From Longimicrobiaceae bacterium (GTDB lineage: Bacteria; Gemmatimonadota; Gemmatimonadetes; Longimicrobiales; Longimicrobiaceae): a DNA stretch of 50,588 bases. Location: the NCBI GenBank assembly GCA_030146875.1, contig JASLAX010000180.1, forward strand, positions 1-50,588, given 5' to 3'. Both the position numbers and the translations under genes were made by a program. The notes under the pieces were generated by a model. It was not told the DNA's origin. It was given only the letters and a program-made list of their open reading frames with translations, and did not search any database. Positions 8,615 to 16,810 of the stretch are shown piece by piece. Every line of letters begins with the position of its first letter. Positions within the stretch are counted from its first letter, which is position 1.

Positions 8615-8907
8615 TATACTGTACCCGTCCGGTGTGGGAAAGGCGTGGGGACCCCGCTCGGGGGGCTGTCCGGGCGTCCGCCGCCGCGCTCCGGGGCCAG
8701 GAGCGGCGCCCCGAATCCCCGCGGCGCCCCAACCCGTTGCCCGATCGCGAGATCCGACCGCTCCGCCATCGCCCGGGCGCCCTCCGGCGAGGCGGCGACG
8801 ACCGGCGCCGCGGGGATCCGCGCGGGGCGGCGCATCCCGTTCGGGACACGACATGCGGCGTTGGTCATTGCGTCGTTCGGGAACGTCTGGCTTGACACCC
8901 GCAACCC
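8615..8907 (-). other. 293-bp gap between murG and murC
   Basis: The largest gap in an otherwise overlapping operon. It contains a low-quality open frame (8611-8904, minus) ending in TGA that overlaps the murC TTG as TTGA, and an A/T-rich patch GTACAGTATATT immediately before murC that resembles a -10 element without a good -35. It may hold an internal promoter or leader for murC-ftsQ-ftsA-ftsZ, or a degraded gene (murB is often found at this position). Confidence 0.4.
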
Positions 8908-10038
8908 TCAGCCCGGCAAGAGCCTGGAGAGCTCCGCCACGATCCGGTCGGCGGCGTCGGGACGGCCGCGCTCCAGCGCGCGGGCGGCGATCTCGGCGCG
9001 GCGCTCGGGGGAGCGGGCCAGCGAGTCCACCTCGCTCCAGAGCCGTCCGCTCCCCAGCTCGCTCTCGGGGACCAGGACGGCGGCGCCGGCGAGGGAGAGC
9101 GCCTCGCCGTTGTGGCGCTGGTGGTCGGCCGCGGCGCCGGGGAACGGCACCAGGATGCTGGGGACCCCCCAGGCGCAGAGCTCCGAGACGGCCATGGCCC
9201 CGGCGCGCGAGACGGCGAAGTCGGCGGCCGCCAGCGCGCGCGGCATGTCGTCGATGTACGGCAGCAGCCGCACGCGGTCCGCCGCGCCCGAGTCGGCCAG
9301 GCGCGAGGCCACGCTCTCGTGCTGCGTGGGGCCGGTCGCCCAGAGGATCTCGAAGCCCTCCGGCAGCGCCGGCAGGCGGCCCTCGGCCACCGAGCGCAGG
9401 TCGGCGAGCAGCGCCTCGTTCACCGGGCGCGCCCCCTGGCTCCCGCCCACGACCAGCATCACCGTCCCCGTGCCCAGCCCGAAGCGCGACCGCGCCTCCC
9501 CCCGGTCGATGGTGGGGTCGGGGGGGCGGATGGGGTTCCCCAGCTCGAACACCTCCGTCCGCGCGCCCGGCTTCAGCCAGCGCCGCGCTTCCGGGAAGGC
9601 CAGGTGGAGCTGGCGGATGCGCCCCGCGACCCGGCGCGTGACGAAGCCGGGATACGAGTTCTGCTCCTGCATGGCCGTGGGCACGCCGCGCAGCAGCCCC
9701 CAGGCCACGGCGGGGCCGCTGGCGTACCCGCCGGTCCCGACGACGAGCTGGGGGCGGAACTCGCGGAACACGCCGTTCAGGCCGCCGGCCACGCGGAAGG
9801 TGGAGGCGAGCAGCTTCCAGTTCTCCCACGGCCGCGCGCGCCGCAGCGGCTCCAGCGGCAGCAGGCGGTGCGGCAGCCCGCGCTGGGGCAGGATGCGCGA
9901 CTCCACGCCGCGCTGGGCGCCCACGAAGAAGACCTGGGTGGACGGGTCCCGCCGCTGGAACGCCTCGGCCAGCGCGATCGCGGGGTACAGGTGCCCCCCG
10001 GTGCCGCCGCCGGCGAACAGGACGCGCGGACCGCTCAT
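8908..10038 (-). CDS. murG: Lipid II-forming GlcNAc transferase MurG
   Basis: Peripheral membrane GT-B glycosyltransferase moving GlcNAc from UDP-GlcNAc to lipid I to form lipid II. 376 residues. VLFAGGGTGGHLYPAIALAE is the N-terminal G-loop, TGGYASGPA the second, EQNSYPGFVTRRVA the acceptor side, VVGGSQGARPVNE and the SRAGAMAVSELCAWG plus PFPGAAADHQRHN segments bind UDP-GlcNAc. The ATG at 10038 overlaps the ftsW stop as ATGA, indicating translational coupling. Confidence 0.97.
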   Translation of the reverse strand: MSGPRVLFAGGGTGGHLYPAIALAEAFQRRDPSTQVFFVGAQRGVESRILPQRGLPHRLLPLEPLRRARPWENWKLLASTFRVAGGLNGVFREFRPQLVVGTGGYASGPAVAWGLLRGVPTAMQEQNSYPGFVTRRVAGRIRQLHLAFPEARRWLKPGARTEVFELGNPIRPPDPTIDRGEARSRFGLGTGTVMLVVGGSQGARPVNEALLADLRSVAEGRLPALPEGFEILWATGPTQHESVASRLADSGAADRVRLLPYIDDMPRALAAADFAVSRAGAMAVSELCAWGVPSILVPFPGAAADHQRHNGEALSLAGAAVLVPESELGSGRLWSEVDSLARSPERRAEIAARALERGRPDAADRIVAELSRLLPG

Positions 10039-11213
10039 CGCTTCGCTCCCTTCCCCGCCGCCGCGATGGAGAGCAGGATACCCACCGCGGCGAAGGAGAC
10101 CAGCAGGTTGCTGCGCCCGTACGACATGAACGGCAGCGCCACGCCCGTCGTGGGCAGCAGGGCCAGCGCCACGCCCATGTGCAGGAAGGCGGAGACGGCG
10201 ACCAGGTTGGTGACGCCGATCGCCAGCAGGTACCCGTAGCGGTCCGGCGCCCGCGTCGCGATCCGGTAGCCGACCCAGAGGAAGGCGGTGAAGAGCGAGA
10301 CCACCAGCACGATGCCGCCCAGCCCCCACTCCTCCGCGATCATGGCGAAGAGGAAGTCGTTGTGCGGCTCGGGCAGGAAGCCGAACTTCTGCCGGCTCTC
10401 GCCGAAGCCCACCCCGGAGAGGCCGCCCGAGCCGACCGCGACCAGCGACTGGTAGATCTGGTACGACACGCCGTCCGGGTCCGCGGTGGGGTCCAGGAAG
10501 GCGACGATGCGCCGCATCCGGTAGCCCGTCCCGGCGATCTGGCTCCAGACCACCGGCACCGCCGCCATCCCCAGCAGGATGAAGTGCCCGATGCGCGCCC
10601 CGCCGGCGAAGAGCACCAGCGCGGCGAGCAGGGCCAGCAGCAGCGCGGCGGAGAGGTTGGGCTCCAGGAAGACGAGCAGGACGGTGATCATCCAGACCAC
10701 CAGGAAGGGCGCCAGCCCCTTGCTCATGGAGTGGAGCCGGTCCTGCTTCTTCACCGCGGTGGCGGCGGTCCACGAGATCAGCGCCAGCTTGGCGAACTCG
10801 GAGGGCTGGAAGGAGACGCCCAGGTCCAGCCAGCGCCGCGCGCCGTTGATGCGCGGGGCGATGGCCTCGGTGCCCGGAAGGACGAGGACCAGCAGCATCA
10901 CCAGGATGCTCGCCAGCAGCGGCCAGGCCCAGCGCTCCCACAGGCGGTAGTCGATGCGGGAGAGGACGGCGGCCACCCCGATGCCCATGGCCGCGCCGCC
11001 GAGCTGCTTGGCGGCGTAGAAGTGCGCCGGGTGCCCCTCCGCCCGCGCCATGAACGCGCTGGCCGAGTACATCTCGATGAAGCCGAAGGCGAAGGCCAGC
11101 AGCGTGAGCAGGACCAGCGCCCCGCCCTCCCACGCCTCGGCGGCCACGGCGGTGCCCCCCTCCCGCCGCGGGGCGGCGACGGCGCGGCTGCGGGGTACGG
11201 CGAGCGTCGTCAT
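10035..11213 (-). CDS. ftsW: SEDS peptidoglycan polymerase FtsW
   Basis: A 392-residue polytopic protein with about ten membrane segments that polymerises lipid II at the septum with its class B PBP partner FtsI. Family marks: GARRWLDLGVSFQPSEFAKLALI, FLEPNLSAALLL, the large extracellular loop with SYQIYQSLVAVGSGGLSGVGFGESRQKFGFLPEPHNDFLFAMIAEEWGLGG, and LPTTGVALPFMSYGRSNL. The long, Ala/Arg-rich N-terminus (about 30 residues) is cytoplasmic. ATGA overlaps on both sides (murD and murG). Confidence 0.96.
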   Translation of the reverse strand: MTTLAVPRSRAVAAPRREGGTAVAAEAWEGGALVLLTLLAFAFGFIEMYSASAFMARAEGHPAHFYAAKQLGGAAMGIGVAAVLSRIDYRLWERWAWPLLASILVMLLVLVLPGTEAIAPRINGARRWLDLGVSFQPSEFAKLALISWTAATAVKKQDRLHSMSKGLAPFLVVWMITVLLVFLEPNLSAALLLALLAALVLFAGGARIGHFILLGMAAVPVVWSQIAGTGYRMRRIVAFLDPTADPDGVSYQIYQSLVAVGSGGLSGVGFGESRQKFGFLPEPHNDFLFAMIAEEWGLGGIVLVVSLFTAFLWVGYRIATRAPDRYGYLLAIGVTNLVAVSAFLHMGVALALLPTTGVALPFMSYGRSNLLVSFAAVGILLSIAAAGKGAKR

Positions 11214-12586
11214 CCCTCTCCCCCGGCGGCGAGCGCGGCGAACCGGCGTCCGCGCTCCTGGTAGTCGGTGAACATGTCGAACGATGCGCAGGCGGGGGAC
11301 AGCAGGACCACGTCGCCGGGGCGGGCCAGCGCGCGGGCGCGCTCCACGGCGTCGGCGAACGAGCCGTCCACGCGCTCCAGCGCCACCTTGCCCGCCAGGT
11401 CGGCCTCGATCAGCCCGGCGGCCTCGCCGTACGTCACCACGGCGCGCGCGCGGGAGAGATCGGGGAGCAGATCGGCGTACGGCTCGCCCTTGTGCCTGCC
11501 GCCCAGGAGCAGGACGATGGGCCGCTCCGTGCTCCGCAGCGCCACGCGGGTGGAGGCCACGTTGGTGGCCTTGGAGTCGTCCACCCAGAGCACCCCGTCC
11601 CGCTCGACGACGGGCTGCAGGCGGTGCTCGGGCGCCTCGAAGGTCCGCAGCGCCGCGGCGACGACCGGCGCGTGGACCCCGCAGTGGCGTGCGGCCAGCG
11701 CGGCGGCCAGGGCGTTGGCGGCGTTGTGCGGTCCCAGCACGCGCAGCTCCTCCGCGCGCAGCAGCGGCTCGTCCGCGCCGTCGGCCTCCATGCGCAGGAC
11801 CAGGGTGCCGTCGGCGGAGACGAAGCCCCCGGCCTCGCCGGGGGCCAGGGGCGAGGCGACGCGGAAGTACCAGCGGCGGCCCGGCGCCCGGCCGGGGAGC
11901 TCGCGGGCGCGCTCGTCCTCACCGTTCAGCACCCAGAGCGAGGTGGAGGTCGCGTTGCGGAAGAGGCGCGCCTTGTCGGCGTAGTACGCCTCCAGGTCCG
12001 GGTACCGGTCCAGGTGGTCGGGGGCCAGGTTGGTCAGCACCCCGATCCAGGGCGCGAACTCGCGGCAGTCGGCGAGCTGGAACGAGGAGACCTCCACCAC
12101 GGCCACGTCGGGCGGCGTGTCGCGCAGGGCCAGCTCGCTGAGCGCGGTGCCGATGTTGCCGCCCGACGGCGCGTCCATCCCCGCCTCGCGCAGCACGTGC
12201 TCGATCATCGCCGTGACCGTCGTCTTCCCATTCGTCCCGGTGATGGCGACGACGGGGGCGCCCAGGAAGCGGAAGGCCAGCTCCACCTCGGCGATCACCG
12301 GAACGGAGGCCACCCGCGGTTGGCGCAGGATGGGCACGGTGCGCGGGATGCCGGGCGAGAGGACGACGACGTCGCAGGCGGCCAGCTTCTCCGCGTCGTG
12401 CCCGCCGGCCTCGGCGTCGATGCCGAGGCCGCGGAGGGTCTCGGCCGCCTCCACCGCGGCCGGCGAGGAGCCGAAGTCGCTGGCGTAGACGCGGGCGCCC
12501 TTCGCCTGCGCCAGGCGCGCGGCGGCCAGGCCGCTGCGTCCCAGGCCCAGGATGCCCACCGTCCTGCCGGCCAGCGAAGGGGTCAT
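11210..12586 (-). CDS. murD: UDP-N-acetylmuramoyl-L-alanine-D-glutamate ligase MurD
   Basis: Adds D-Glu to UDP-MurNAc-L-Ala. 458 residues: ILGLGRSGLAAARLA (N-terminal Rossmann domain), AITGTNGKTTVTAMI P-loop, VVEVSSFQLADC with the carbamylated-Lys region, NLAPDHLDRY, then EHRLQPVVERDGVLWVDDSKATN, the MurD signature that binds ATP and D-Glu, and LLLGGRHKG. The ATG at 12586 overlaps the mraY stop as ATGA. Confidence 0.97.
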   Translation of the reverse strand: MTPSLAGRTVGILGLGRSGLAAARLAQAKGARVYASDFGSSPAAVEAAETLRGLGIDAEAGGHDAEKLAACDVVVLSPGIPRTVPILRQPRVASVPVIAEVELAFRFLGAPVVAITGTNGKTTVTAMIEHVLREAGMDAPSGGNIGTALSELALRDTPPDVAVVEVSSFQLADCREFAPWIGVLTNLAPDHLDRYPDLEAYYADKARLFRNATSTSLWVLNGEDERARELPGRAPGRRWYFRVASPLAPGEAGGFVSADGTLVLRMEADGADEPLLRAEELRVLGPHNAANALAAALAARHCGVHAPVVAAALRTFEAPEHRLQPVVERDGVLWVDDSKATNVASTRVALRSTERPIVLLLGGRHKGEPYADLLPDLSRARAVVTYGEAAGLIEADLAGKVALERVDGSFADAVERARALARPGDVVLLSPACASFDMFTDYQERGRRFAALAAGGEG

Positions 12587-13689
12587 CGGATCTTGAGCGT
12601 GGCGAAGGCGGCCAGCGCGAAGATCACCCCCGCGATCCAGAAGCGGATGATGACCCGGTTCTCGTGCCAGCCGATCTGCTCGAAGTGGTGGTGCAGCGGG
12701 GCCATGCGGAAGATGCGGCGCCCCGTTCCCGACTGCCGCTTGGTCCACTTGAAGTAGACCGTCTGCGACGCCACGGAGAGCGCCTCCAGCACGAACACGC
12801 CGCCCACGATGGCCAGGAGGAACTCGGCCTTCAGGAGCACGGCCACGGCCCCCAGCACGCCGCCGATGGCGAGCGACCCGGTGTCGCCCATGAACACCTC
12901 GGCGGGGTGGGCGTTGAACCAGAGGAAGCCTATGCACGCCCCCGCCAGCGCCACGCAGAAGATGGCCAGCTCCCCCGCGCCCGGCAGGTAGAAGACGTTC
13001 AGGTAGTTGGACGCGTCCACGCGCCCCAGCAGGTACGCGAACACCCCGAAGGTCCCCGCCGCGATGGCCGAGAGCCCCGCGGCCAGCCCGTCCAGCCCGT
13101 CGGTGAGGTTCACCGCGTTGCTGCTCCCCGTGATGATGAAGGTCACGAAGAGCACGTAGAGGACGGGCGAGAACGCCACGTGCCAGGACTTGAAGAAGGG
13201 GATCTGCGTCCAGGTCGCGGGGATCTCCGTCAGCGGCCAGACGACGAGCACGGTCCCCAGCAGCAGCCCGATCCCCACCTGCCCCACGATCTTGTAGCGC
13301 GCGACCAGCCCCTCGGTCTTCTTGCGCACCACCTTCAGGTAGTCGTCCATGAACCCCAGCGCCCCCAGCCAGACCAGCACGCCCATCGCCATCCAGACGT
13401 GCTTGTTGGTCAGGTCGGCCCACATCAGCGTGGGGACCACGGTGGCCAGGACGATCAGCACGCCGCCCATGGTGGGCGTGCCCGACTTGCCCAGGTGCGT
13501 CTTGGGCCCCTCGGTGCGCACGACCTGTCCCACCTTGAGCATGCGGAGCCGCGCGATGATGGCGGGCCCGAAGTACAGGGCCACCAGGAACGCGGTCACC
13601 ACCGCACCCGCGGCACGGAACGTCTGCCAGCGGAAGAGAAGGAAGGCCGTGTTGTACTCCGCGAGCGGCACCAGCAGGTGGTAGAGCAC
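12583..13689 (-). CDS. mraY: Phospho-MurNAc-pentapeptide transferase MraY
   Basis: Polytopic membrane enzyme that transfers phospho-MurNAc-pentapeptide to undecaprenyl phosphate, forming lipid I. 368 residues, about ten membrane helices. KVGQVVRTEGPKTHLGKSGTPTMGG, GFMDDYLK (metal-binding Asp pair), NAVNLTDGLDGLA, FMGDTGSLAIGG and the HHHFEQIGWHENRV histidine loop are all present. About 200 bp separate it from murF, one of three sizeable gaps in the cluster; a 7-bp stem hairpin (13772-13793) lies there without a U-tract. Confidence 0.98.
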   Translation of the reverse strand: MLYHLLVPLAEYNTAFLLFRWQTFRAAGAVVTAFLVALYFGPAIIARLRMLKVGQVVRTEGPKTHLGKSGTPTMGGVLIVLATVVPTLMWADLTNKHVWMAMGVLVWLGALGFMDDYLKVVRKKTEGLVARYKIVGQVGIGLLLGTVLVVWPLTEIPATWTQIPFFKSWHVAFSPVLYVLFVTFIITGSSNAVNLTDGLDGLAAGLSAIAAGTFGVFAYLLGRVDASNYLNVFYLPGAGELAIFCVALAGACIGFLWFNAHPAEVFMGDTGSLAIGGVLGAVAVLLKAEFLLAIVGGVFVLEALSVASQTVYFKWTKRQSGTGRRIFRMAPLHHHFEQIGWHENRVIIRFWIAGVIFALAAFATLKIR

Positions 13690-13892
13690 CGTCGTCCGTG
13701 GTCTCTGGTTTCGGTCGTTGCTGCGTGGCGTTCGGCCCTGCGAGGTCTGAACTCCCGGCTTCGTCCGCGTTCCGGGGGCGTGAAGACCCCCGGCTGCCTA
13801 CTCCGACCGTCCCTCCGGGATTCCACCGCGTCGCCACCGGGGCGCCGGTCGGCGCGGACGGAGCGTCGGCGCCACCGCGGCTCCGGCCGGTA

Positions 13893-15296
13893 CTAGCTGG
13901 CGGAGCCGTCGCCCCAGTCGCGCTCCAGGAGCGGGATCCAGCGCTCGAGCTGCACCCCGCGGGAGCCCTTCAGCAGCACCGTCTCGTTGCCGGCGAGGAG
14001 CGGCTTCGTGGCCTCGTAGGCCTCGACCGGGTCCTCCACGGAGACCAGGCGGTCGCCCAGCTCGGCGGCGCGGGGGGCGAAGGCGGGGACGAAGTCGCCC
14101 GTCGCCACCACCCGGTCGATCCCGTTCCCAACGAGCTCCGCGATCTCGTCGGCGGCGCGGCGGTGGATGGCGTCGGCCCGGGTGCCCAGCTCCCGCATCG
14201 TCCCCACCACGGCCACCTTAGGCCCGGAGGCGGGGAGAGACGCCAGCACCTCGATGGCGGCGGTCAGGGAGGGCGGGTTGGAGTTGTAGCAGTCGGCCAG
14301 CACGCGCACGTCGCCGATGCTCCTCCACTCGCCCCGCAGCTTGGGCCGCGCCATCGCCGCGATCCCGCGCGCCGCGTCCTCCGCCGGCACGCCCAGCTCG
14401 CGGGCCACGCCCAGCGCGATCAGCGCGTTGCGCACGTTGTGCCGGCCGGGAAGGGGCAGCTCGATGGGCGTGCCGGCGAAGCTCCAGCGGGTGGACCCGT
14501 CCGCCGTCACCTCGATCTCCCCGTCGGGGCGGAGGCCGGAGTCGGCACCGAGGCCGGCGACGCGCACCCTCTCGTCTCCCAGGAGCTCGCGCGCCCGCGC
14601 CGGCAGCTCCGCCGGCTCCTCGGCCACGATCGCGACGGAGGATGCGGGAAGGCCCTCCAGCAGCGCCGTCTCCTCCAGGAACACGCCCTCCACGCTCCCG
14701 AACCCCTCCAGGTGCTCCTCGCCGATGGAGGTGATCACGCCCACGTCCGGCTCCACCACGGCCACCAGGGCGGCGATCTCGCCGGGCTCGTTGGTCCCCA
14801 TCTCCACCACCGCCACGTCGGCGTCGTCCGCCAGCGCGAGCAGGGTGAGGGGAACGCCGACCTGGTTGTTGAGGTTGGCCTCGGTGGCGTGGACCGTCAG
14901 GGCGGAGCCGAGCGCGGCGCGGAGGAGCTCCTTGGTGGTCGTCTTCCCGTTGCTCCCGGCGACGCCGACCACCTTGCCGCGGTAGGCGCGGCGGCGGTGG
15001 CGGCCCAGGCGGCCCAGGGCGGCGCGGGTGTCGTCCACCACCCAGAGGCGCAGGGCCCCGGGCGCGTCGTCGGGCACGCGGGAGACGACCGCGGCCGTGG
15101 CGCCGGACCGCGCCGCGCCGGCCAGGAACTCGTGGGCGTCGAACTTCTCGCCCGAGAGGGCGACGAAGAGCGAGCCGGGCTGGATGGCGCGCGTGTCGGT
15201 GGCCACCCCGGTGTAGACGACCTCCCCGTCCCCTTCCCCGGCGGCGGCGCCCAGCGCCCTCGCCACCTCTTCGGCCGTCCAGCGGAACCGCGTCAC
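13893..15296 (-). CDS. murF: UDP-MurNAc-tripeptide-D-alanyl-D-alanine ligase MurF
   Basis: Adds D-Ala-D-Ala to complete the UDP-MurNAc pentapeptide. 467 residues: SLFVALSGEKFDAHEF (N-terminal uridine-binding domain), GVAGSNGKTTTKELL P-loop, ATEANLNNQVGVPLTLL and VVEMGTNEPGEI (MurF-specific), GEEHLEGFGS, then YNSNPPSLTAAIE and GTMRELG. The start is GTG at 15296, overlapping the murE stop as GTGA. Any frame further upstream is a shadow of murE. Confidence 0.97.
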   Translation of the reverse strand: MTRFRWTAEEVARALGAAAGEGDGEVVYTGVATDTRAIQPGSLFVALSGEKFDAHEFLAGAARSGATAAVVSRVPDDAPGALRLWVVDDTRAALGRLGRHRRRAYRGKVVGVAGSNGKTTTKELLRAALGSALTVHATEANLNNQVGVPLTLLALADDADVAVVEMGTNEPGEIAALVAVVEPDVGVITSIGEEHLEGFGSVEGVFLEETALLEGLPASSVAIVAEEPAELPARARELLGDERVRVAGLGADSGLRPDGEIEVTADGSTRWSFAGTPIELPLPGRHNVRNALIALGVARELGVPAEDAARGIAAMARPKLRGEWRSIGDVRVLADCYNSNPPSLTAAIEVLASLPASGPKVAVVGTMRELGTRADAIHRRAADEIAELVGNGIDRVVATGDFVPAFAPRAAELGDRLVSVEDPVEAYEATKPLLAGNETVLLKGSRGVQLERWIPLLERDWGDGSAS

Positions 15297-16810
15297 CCCT
15301 GCCCCCCTCCGGAAGTGGTTGCCCGCTCGGCAAGCAGTTCGCGCACGACCACCCGCTCGTCGAAGGGCCGGACCTCGGTCCCCCAGACCTGGTAGGTCTC
15401 GTGGCCCTTCCCGGCCAGCAGGACGACGTCGTCCGCAGCGGCTTCGCGAAGGGCCTGTCGAATGGCTTCCCGGCGGTCCAGAAACCGGAGCCGCGGTGCA
15501 CTTCCCATGCCGGCTTCGATCTCGTCCGCGATGGCTCCCGGGTCCTCCGTGCGCGGGTTGTCGGACGTGACCACGGACAGGTCCGCGCCGGCCGCCGCGA
15601 CCCGCCCCATCTCGGGCCGCTTCCCCCGGTCGCGGTCCCCGCCGGCGCCGAAGACGACGATCAACCTCCCCGTGACGAGCGGCCGCAGCGCCGCCAGCGC
15701 TCGCTCCAGCGCGTCGGGGGTGTGGGCGTAGTCCAGCAGCACCGTGGCCGAGGCGGGAGGCCCGGCCACGCGCTCCAGCCGCCCCGGCACCTGCGGCAGC
15801 GTCGAGAGCCCGCGGGCCACGTCCTCCACCCCCCCGCCGATGGACCAGAGCACGGCGGCGGCGCCCAGCGCGTTGGCCACGTTGTAGGCGCCGAAGAGGG
15901 GAAGGCTCACCTCCGCGCGCCCGTCCGGCGACACCAGCGTCCACTCCATCCCGCCGGCGCCCACGCGCACGTCCTCCGCCCGCACGTCCGCGTCCGCCGC
16001 GTCCACCCCGAAGCGAACCACCCGCCCGCGCGGCGCCTGCACGTCGCCCCAGGCGGGGTCGTCCGCGTTCACCACCGCCGCGCCGTCCGTCTTCAGCAGC
16101 GCGGCCAGGCGGAGCTTGGAGGCGCGGTACTCCTCCATGGTGCCGTGGTAGTCCAGGTGGTCGCGGGTCAGGTTGGTGAAGAGCGCCGCGTCGAACCGCG
16201 CCGCCGCCGCCCGCCCCTGGTGCAGCGCGTGGGACGACACCTCCATCGCCACGCCGCGCACGCCCTCGTCCGCCAGGCGGCGCAGCCAGCGCGCCAGCTC
16301 CACCGGCCCGGGGGTCGTCAGCCCCTCCGTTCCCGGGATCACCCGCCCGTCCGCGCCCACCGCCCCCAGCGTCCCCACCGACGCCGCGGGGCCGCGCGCG
16401 GCCAGGAGGTGGCGCAGGATGGCGGCGCTGGTCGTCTTCCCGTTGGTTCCCGTGACGCCGATGAGCGCGAGTTCGTTCCAGGGGTCGCCGAAGACCTCCG
16501 CCGCCGCGTAGGATGCGGCGAGCCGGCCGTCGCGGACGCGGATCTGGGGGAGGCTGACGTCCTCGTTCACCCGCTCCACCGTGGCGCCGGCGGCGCCCTT
16601 CGCGGCCACGTCGGCCAGGAAGGCGTGCCCGTCGCCCGCGGTCCCGGAGACGGCGCAGAAGAGCCCGCCCTCCGCCGCCTGCCGCGAGTCGGAGGTGACG
16701 TCGGCAAGGGCGCGGGCGGAGGCCTCCTCCGTGAGCGACGGGCCGTTGGCGAGCAGTCCCTCGCGAGCGAGGCGCGCGGCGACCTGGCCGAGCGTCGCGC
16801 CGCGCGTCAC
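15293..16810 (-). CDS. murE: UDP-MurNAc-dipeptide-meso-diaminopimelate ligase MurE
   Basis: Adds the third stem residue. 505 residues: DSRQAAEGGLFCAVSG, GVTGTNGKTTSAAIL P-loop, AMEVSSHALHQGR, NLTRDHLDYHGTMEEY with the carbamylated Lys region, and DYAHTPDALERAL. TSDNPRTEDP contains the DNPR motif that in characterised enzymes recognises meso-diaminopimelate, so the peptidoglycan is expected to be DAP-type. GTG start at 16810 overlaps the ftsI stop as GTGA; GTGA also links it to murF. Confidence 0.96.
   Translation of the reverse strand: MTRGATLGQVAARLAREGLLANGPSLTEEASARALADVTSDSRQAAEGGLFCAVSGTAGDGHAFLADVAAKGAAGATVERVNEDVSLPQIRVRDGRLAASYAAAEVFGDPWNELALIGVTGTNGKTTSAAILRHLLAARGPAASVGTLGAVGADGRVIPGTEGLTTPGPVELARWLRRLADEGVRGVAMEVSSHALHQGRAAAARFDAALFTNLTRDHLDYHGTMEEYRASKLRLAALLKTDGAAVVNADDPAWGDVQAPRGRVVRFGVDAADADVRAEDVRVGAGGMEWTLVSPDGRAEVSLPLFGAYNVANALGAAAVLWSIGGGVEDVARGLSTLPQVPGRLERVAGPPASATVLLDYAHTPDALERALAALRPLVTGRLIVVFGAGGDRDRGKRPEMGRVAAAGADLSVVTSDNPRTEDPGAIADEIEAGMGSAPRLRFLDRREAIRQALREAAADDVVLLAGKGHETYQVWGTEVRPFDERVVVRELLAERATTSGGGQG

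Noticed and set aside
8611..8904. 97-codon minus-strand frame before murC
   Set aside because: No ribosome site and no recognisable family. Kept only as a finding because its TGA overlaps the murC TTG.
6455..10129. 1224-codon open frame on +
   Set aside because: Antisense shadow of ftsQ, murC and murG; Ala/Arg/Gly/Pro-only composition caused by high GC, no recognisable domain.
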